A stretch of DNA of 37,280 bases, taken from positions 1 to 37,280 of the forward strand of contig LJCW01000366.1 in assembly GCA_001298555.1 (NCBI GenBank), in the 5' to 3' direction. The notes under the pieces were generated by a model, which saw nothing but the letters and a program-made list of their open reading frames with translations, searched no databases and was not told the origin of the DNA. Shown here piece after piece: positions 33,164 to 37,280 of this stretch (positions within the stretch are counted from its first letter, which is position 1; each line of letters begins with the position of its first letter). Origin of the DNA: Actinobacteria bacterium OV450. GTDB lineage: Bacteria > Actinomycetota > Actinomycetes > Streptomycetales > Streptomycetaceae. The position numbers were made by a program, and so were the translations under genes.

Positions 33164-36127
33164 TCAGCATCCAGGACCGGTCTGGGAGAACGCCGCGATG
33201 TGGCGGAAGACCTTCCCTCCGGACCCGTCCGGCAGGTGAAGCGCCGGCGGCATTTCGATGCTGGTGAAGTCCTCTACCTTCTGGGCACACAGCTGGGCGA
33301 AGTCGCAGCCGTCGCACTTCTTCTCGGATGCACGCTGGGGGAAGTCGCCTTCGGTAATGCGGCTGACCGCCCACTCCACGTTGGAGACCGCCGCGTCGAC
33401 AGCGCCTTGGTCGACGGGCACCTCGATCCTCTGGCTGTCCTTGAGGAGGTGAACCGCACCCGTGCGGGCGTTGGCTCCGTGAACCAGGTCGGCTCCACGG
33501 CCGTACAACTGCACCTGGAGGGAGAGGTCTTCCCAGTGGAGGTCCGGGTTGTTCACGGCGTCCGGACCGCCCTGCATGGTCTTGAAGTCGACGACCTTGG
33601 CGTCCTGGATCTTGTCGGTGTCGTCGACGCTGAGCAGGAGGTCGATGGCACCGGAGATGACGGCCCCCGTGACGGGGATCTCGAAGGGCAGCTCGACCTG
33701 CCGCTTCGTCTCGAAGTCCTCGGCGTAGTCCTTGGCGTAGTCAGCCACGATGTCCGAAGACTTCTGCAGAGCGCGTTCGTAGGCGCCCGGCCGGTTGACC
33801 GGGTCCGAGCTCGGCGAGACGTGCTTAAGGTGGAAGAGGTCCTCCGCTACAGACCGGGCCTCCTCGGGCGTGGGCGCACTGCTGTTGGTGTACGCCTGGT
33901 GCAGCTTGCCCACTGCGGCGTGTACCGCCCGCCCGAACCCGAAGAGCTCCGGGATGTGCGGCGAGAAGCCGTTGACCACGCTGAGCTTGTAGGCGTGCGG
34001 ACAGCGCATGAAGGTGTGGATCTGGGAGTACGTCGTCGGAAGCACGGACTCATCGCCACGCCTTCGGGGCTGGGCGGTGGGCGGCGCCACAAGCGGGGGC
34101 GCACCGGCCTCCAGAAAGTCACGCCGGATCTCGGCATGCGTCAGGCGGGCCGCGAAGGGGGAAACCCGCGCCGCCCGCTTGCCGCCCGGAAGCTGGGCGG
34201 AACCGGTGACGTAGAGGAAGCGCTCGGCACGGGTAATCGCCGTGTAGAAAAGTCGTGCCTCCCCCGCAGTTCCGGTCTGGTACGAGCCGTTGTCCAGCGC
34301 CTGCTGGATCAGAGTCGCGGGGATCCAGCCGTCGTAGCTGTGCCGCCGGCCGGGAAAGCGGTTGGCCTCAACATCGACGACGAAGACCACCGGGAACTCC
34401 AGCCCCTTGGCCTTGTGGACAGTGGAGACAGACACAGCGTCGGGCCGGGTCATCATCTGCCCATCGGTGTCGTAGCCGGTGCCGGCCACGTTCTGCAGGA
34501 AGTTGAGCAGCTCCCCGAAGCGAGACTTGCTGTCGATGGAGACGTAGACCGATTCCACGTCCTGCATGATGCGGCTGAACGTTCCCAGGTCCGTCATGAC
34601 ACCGTCGTCGAAACCGCTGGCGGCAACGTTCAGCGATTCCAGCAGGTCGTGCAGGAGCTTCTGCGGAAAGAGCCGCTGACGGGGCACGCCCGGGGCGACG
34701 GGCATGTGGATGCGCCGACCCCAGTCGGCGAAGACGCGCCTCACCCGCTCAAGCTGAGCCAGAGGGAACGCATTCGAGAGCTCGGTGTGGAACAGGTGGT
34801 CGACCTGGCTCCGATCCGGGGTGCCGTCCCGCATCAACTCGAAGGCGTTGCGGAGAGCTGCCGGCTGAGCACGATCGAAGAGCTGCGCACCCGAGTCCAG
34901 GTCGTAGACGATGTTCCGGGCGGCAAGCGCGTCGACGAAGGCAGTGTGCCGCTTCGTCCCGTCCTGCTCCTCGGTATTCGTCGAACGCATGAGGATGGCG
35001 AAATCCGCAGGGGTGAGTCCCCTACGGGTGCCATCGGGCTCCTCGTACTCCGTGCCGAGAAGACTCTCGATGCGGTCGGCGACGAAGGCCGCTTCTTCCT
35101 GCCTGTTGGGGAACTGCTGGACGACAAACTCCCGCGGGCTGTGATTGGCGTGTGCCCGAAGTACCTTCGGCAGGCGCATCGCACCTACCTCTGCCGCAAC
35201 GAAGTCTCCCGCCGTCTCCACGATGGCCGACGTAGAACGGAAGTTGGTGAGCAGCTTGTGCACAGAGGCGTTGGGGTAGCGCTTGTCGAACTCCAAGATG
35301 TTCGTCACGTCGGCGCCACGCCATCCATAGATCGCCTGGTCGTCGTCGCCTACGACGAACAGGGTCTCGGAGTTCTCGTGCATGAGCGCGATCAGCCGCT
35401 CCTGGACCACGTTCACGTCCTGGTACTCGTCCACAAGGACGTGGCGAAGCGGGGCGAGCGCCTGCACCGCCCCCTGGTCACCAGACTCGAGGGCCTCCAC
35501 AACGAGCCGCTGCATCAGCGAGAAGTCGATGAAGTGGTCGTTCTCCATGTTGGACCGCAGACGTTCCAGGACGGCCGCGAGTTCGGGATCCTCACCGGCG
35601 ACCTGCTGCGGGTCCAGCAGCTCGTCGTTCATCATCTGCCACGCGCGGCTGATCTGCTTGAGTGCCTCGAAGTATCCACGGCGGGCGCCCTTGGCCGTGG
35701 GGTGGGCATCACGCACCGCATTGATCGCCAGCTTGGGGTATCGCGAGATCAGGTAGATCCGGAACTGCATCTCATCGAGGACATCGAACTGGCGGTACCG
35801 GGCGTCCATGTCACCGAGAACACGGCGACACCACGCATGGATGGTTCCGATGTACATGCCACCGACCAGGAGCGGGTCCAGACCGCACTCCTGAAGAGCA
35901 GCCGCGACGCGCGTCTTAATCTGCTCTCCCGCCTTCTCCGTGAAGGTGAACGCGACGATCGACTCGGGAGCAGACCCGGTGGCGATGCGGTGTGCGACCC
36001 TCCCGGCGAGCGCGCGGGACTTGCCGGACCCTGCGCCGGCCAAGGCCAGAACCTCCGACTCCGGCGCCACCGCAGCGGCGTACTGCTCAGGCGTGAGCCA
36101 GTTCTTGAGCGCCTTCTCAGTCTGCAA
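33164..36127 (-). CDS. UvrD-family helicase fused to Cas4/AddB-like Fe-S nuclease
   Basis: A large SF1A helicase-nuclease, about 987 aa. Helicase motifs: AGAGSGKS near residues 31-37 (Ser for Thr in the P-loop), TFTEKAG, VDEYQDVN, GDDDQAIYGWRGAD, NFRST, VSTVHKAKGLEFPVVFVVD and LFYTAITRAERFLYV. The last 250 residues form a PD-(D/E)XK nuclease of the PDDEXK_1 (Cas4/AddB) type: YSQIHTFMRCPHAYKL, GRAVHAAV, AIDLLL and DAKVVDFKT. An early Cys plus a final C-x2-C-x5-C (CDGCDFAQLC) should hold a 4Fe-4S cluster. TTG 36127 has GGGAGGGG 7 bp upstream, so it is preferred over ATG 36157 and GTG 36175. Likely roles are DNA-end processing or defence against phage or plasmids. Confidence 0.9.
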   Translation of the reverse strand: MQTEKALKNWLTPEQYAAAVAPESEVLALAGAGSGKSRALAGRVAHRIATGSAPESIVAFTFTEKAGEQIKTRVAAALQECGLDPLLVGGMYIGTIHAWCRRVLGDMDARYRQFDVLDEMQFRIYLISRYPKLAINAVRDAHPTAKGARRGYFEALKQISRAWQMMNDELLDPQQVAGEDPELAAVLERLRSNMENDHFIDFSLMQRLVVEALESGDQGAVQALAPLRHVLVDEYQDVNVVQERLIALMHENSETLFVVGDDDQAIYGWRGADVTNILEFDKRYPNASVHKLLTNFRSTSAIVETAGDFVAAEVGAMRLPKVLRAHANHSPREFVVQQFPNRQEEAAFVADRIESLLGTEYEEPDGTRRGLTPADFAILMRSTNTEEQDGTKRHTAFVDALAARNIVYDLDSGAQLFDRAQPAALRNAFELMRDGTPDRSQVDHLFHTELSNAFPLAQLERVRRVFADWGRRIHMPVAPGVPRQRLFPQKLLHDLLESLNVAASGFDDGVMTDLGTFSRIMQDVESVYVSIDSKSRFGELLNFLQNVAGTGYDTDGQMMTRPDAVSVSTVHKAKGLEFPVVFVVDVEANRFPGRRHSYDGWIPATLIQQALDNGSYQTGTAGEARLFYTAITRAERFLYVTGSAQLPGGKRAARVSPFAARLTHAEIRRDFLEAGAPPLVAPPTAQPRRRGDESVLPTTYSQIHTFMRCPHAYKLSVVNGFSPHIPELFGFGRAVHAAVGKLHQAYTNSSAPTPEEARSVAEDLFHLKHVSPSSDPVNRPGAYERALQKSSDIVADYAKDYAEDFETKRQVELPFEIPVTGAVISGAIDLLLSVDDTDKIQDAKVVDFKTMQGGPDAVNNPDLHWEDLSLQVQLYGRGADLVHGANARTGAVHLLKDSQRIEVPVDQGAVDAAVSNVEWAVSRITEGDFPQRASEKKCDGCDFAQLCAQKVEDFTSIEMPPALHLPDGSGGKVFRHIAAFSQTGPGC

Positions 36128-36298
36128 GTCGGAACCCCTCCCGATAGTGCCGTTCATTGCGGGACAGACTGGCACGGAGGACTGACAATGGGGCCTTGAT
36201 GCAGGGAAGTTGGCGCTGAGCTGGGCCTTCGCACGGCCGGATGGTCGCTCTGAAGCCTTCGAGCACCACCAGCCTGGCAGTGCTCGAAGACGAATCCC

Positions 36299-36420
36299 TC
36301 AGACCTCCGGAATGGCCCCCTCCGGTGAATACGCGAGAAGGAATCGGCGGTTGAGCTCCGACGCTGGGCTCCGCAGCAGGTCAGGGGCCTGCCGCTCCTG
36401 ATATGACCAAGTCCCTTCTA
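36299..36420 (-). pseudogene. possible 3' fragment of a gene cut by the IS
   Basis: On the minus strand, from the IS edge to a TGA at 36299, about 40 codons read ERQAPDLLRSPASEL...FLLAYSPEGAIPEV with good host-like third-position GC. No start is available on this side. The 5' part, if it exists, would lie beyond the IS, outside the window. It could also be a chance open frame. Confidence 0.3.
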
Positions 36421-37280
36421 AGACGCCGTTTCTTATGGCGTGATCGTTCGTTGAATCGTGCATGACGGATTTGGTTGAGCGGCTGGTGCCGGATGAGTTG
36501 TGGGTGTTGTTCCGGCGAGTGGTGCCGCCGACAGAGGTGATACGCCCCCAGGGCGGAGGCCGGCGCAGGGCGGGGGATCGCGAGACACTGGCGGCGATCA
36601 TCTTCGTGGCGACGTCGGGCTGCACGTGGCGGCAGCTTCCGCCGGTATTCGGCCCGAGCTGGCAGACGGTCTACCGACGCTTCGCCCAGTGGAGCCGGGC
36701 CCGTGTCTGGGCCCGCCTCCATCGCGTCATCCTCGACGAACTCGGCTCCCGCGGTGAGCTCGACTGGTCGCGGTGCTCGATCGACTCCGTGAGCATGCGG
36801 GCCGCAAAGGGGGGCCACTGACGGGACCGAATCCGACCGACCGTGGCAAGCCGGGATCGAAAATCCACCTGATCACCGACCGGAACGGGCTGCCTCTCTC
36901 GCTCGGCATCTCCGGCGCCAACATGCACGACAGCCTCGGACTCGAGCCGCTCGTGCGGGGCATCCCGCCGATCCGGTCCCGGCGTGGCCCCCGCAGGCGA
37001 CGGCCGGCGAAACTGCACGGCGACAAGGGCTACGACTACGACCACCTGCGCCGATGGCTGCGCAAGCGCGGGATCCGCCACCGCATTGCACGCAAGGGCA
37101 TCGAGTCCTCGCAGCGGCTCGGCCGCCACCGATGGGTCGTCGAACGGACGGTGTCCTGGCTCGCCGGCTGCCGCCGGCTCCACCGCCGCTACGAGCGCAA
37201 GGCTGAACACTTCCTCGCCTTCGTCGGCATAGCCGCGGCCCTCATCTGCCACCGCCGCCTCACCAAATGAAACGGCGCCT
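36421..37280 (+). mobile_element. IS5-family insertion sequence, 860 bp
   Basis: The terminal inverted repeats are 36421-36440 (AGACGCCGTTTCTTATGGCG) and the complement of 37261-37280 (AGGCGCCGTTTCATTTGGTG), 16 of 20 bases alike. One transposase in two frames lies between them. The bases before the left end are CTA (36418-36420). The target duplication cannot be confirmed because the right end is the last base of the window. Confidence 0.88.
36462..37270 (+). CDS. IS5-family DDE transposase made by -1 frameshift
   Basis: The first frame (36462-36821, 119 aa) carries the DUF4096-like N-domain (LWVLFRRVVPP, GDRETLAAIIFVATSGCTWRQL, WQTVYRRFAQW) and the first catalytic Asp in SIDSVSMRA. It ends at a TGA. 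The second frame (in use from about 36800 to 37270) gives KPGSKIHLITD, the second Asp in LHGDKGYD and the Glu in WVVERTVSWL. At AAAGGGGGGCC (about 36806-36816) a -1 slip joins the frames into a full DDE protein of about 268 aa, the usual arrangement in several IS5 groups. A simple disabling mutation is the alternative. The ATG at 36462 follows no strong ribosome site. Confidence 0.85.

Noticed and set aside
33034..33267. Small plus-strand frame after an AAAGGAG-like site
   Set aside because: It crosses two hairpins and the helicase 3' end, and its composition is not that of a real protein.
33113..36199. Very long plus-strand open frame of over 1000 codons
   Set aside because: It is the exact antisense shadow of the helicase-nuclease gene, which has all motifs. 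The plus frame has none.
36414..36422. CCTTCTAAG, identical to 9 bases across the tRNA anticodon loop, as a possible attR core
   Set aside because: The match ends at once on both sides and its last bases belong to the IS inverted repeat, so it is a chance match across the IS edge.

Overview
The window is high-GC actinobacterial DNA, almost certainly from a Streptomyces species. The evidence is a GC-saturated third codon position, GTG/TTG starts, a dynamin pair next to an SsbB-type protein, a group II truncated haemoglobin, a PP2C/VWA/FHA signalling cluster, and an actinomycete integrative and conjugative element (AICE). All calls come from reading the sequence; no database search was run.

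Region 1 (1-16311) is chromosomal backbone. It opens with a PP2C phosphatase (5' end cut by the window), a VWA-domain protein and a zinc-ribbon/FHA protein, all on the plus strand. Next come an isoaspartyl methyltransferase-like gene (minus) and glbO (plus). A block of 32-bp and 15-bp tandem repeats follows, then a coupled unknown gene and hot-dog thioesterase, the ABC-F protein EttA, a PAP2-diacylglycerol kinase fusion, and a thioester-domain-like wall protein with no cysteine. The region ends with ssbB and the dynamin-like GTPases dynB and dynA, which are sporulation-division genes in Streptomyces.

Region 2 (16312 to about 30850) is a tRNA-Arg(UCU) gene followed by an AICE. On the minus strand, in order of transcription from about 28881 down to 16552, lie two small proteins, a DUF2637 membrane protein, an RRQRL zinc protein, a large basic membrane protein and the FtsK/TraB-like translocase. 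After these come a Spd-like membrane protein, a 62-aa protein, a C5 DNA methyltransferase, a primase-polymerase, a 117-aa Cys-containing protein, a DUF3987 protein, a 65-aa primase-tail-like protein, excisionase and integrase. Divergently, on the plus strand, a KorSA-like GntR repressor and a YdcF protein form the control module. Most neighbouring genes overlap by 1-4 bp, and the larger gaps hold striking DNA: three GTCCTAGGAC operators, a CTTGTC repeat array between two hairpins behind traB (candidate clt transfer locus), a CTGACAGAAC repeat cluster (candidate replication origin), and a nested inverted repeat before xis.

Region 3 (30850-37280) looks like cargo or flanking accessory DNA. It holds a markedly AT-richer two-TM protein of unknown function, a small unknown gene, three hairpins, and a large UvrD helicase fused to a Cas4/AddB-like iron-sulphur nuclease domain that may act in phage or plasmid defence. 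An IS5-family element follows, whose transposase needs a -1 frameshift and whose right end coincides with the window end. No second copy of the tRNA 3' end was found, so the distal boundary of the element is unresolved.
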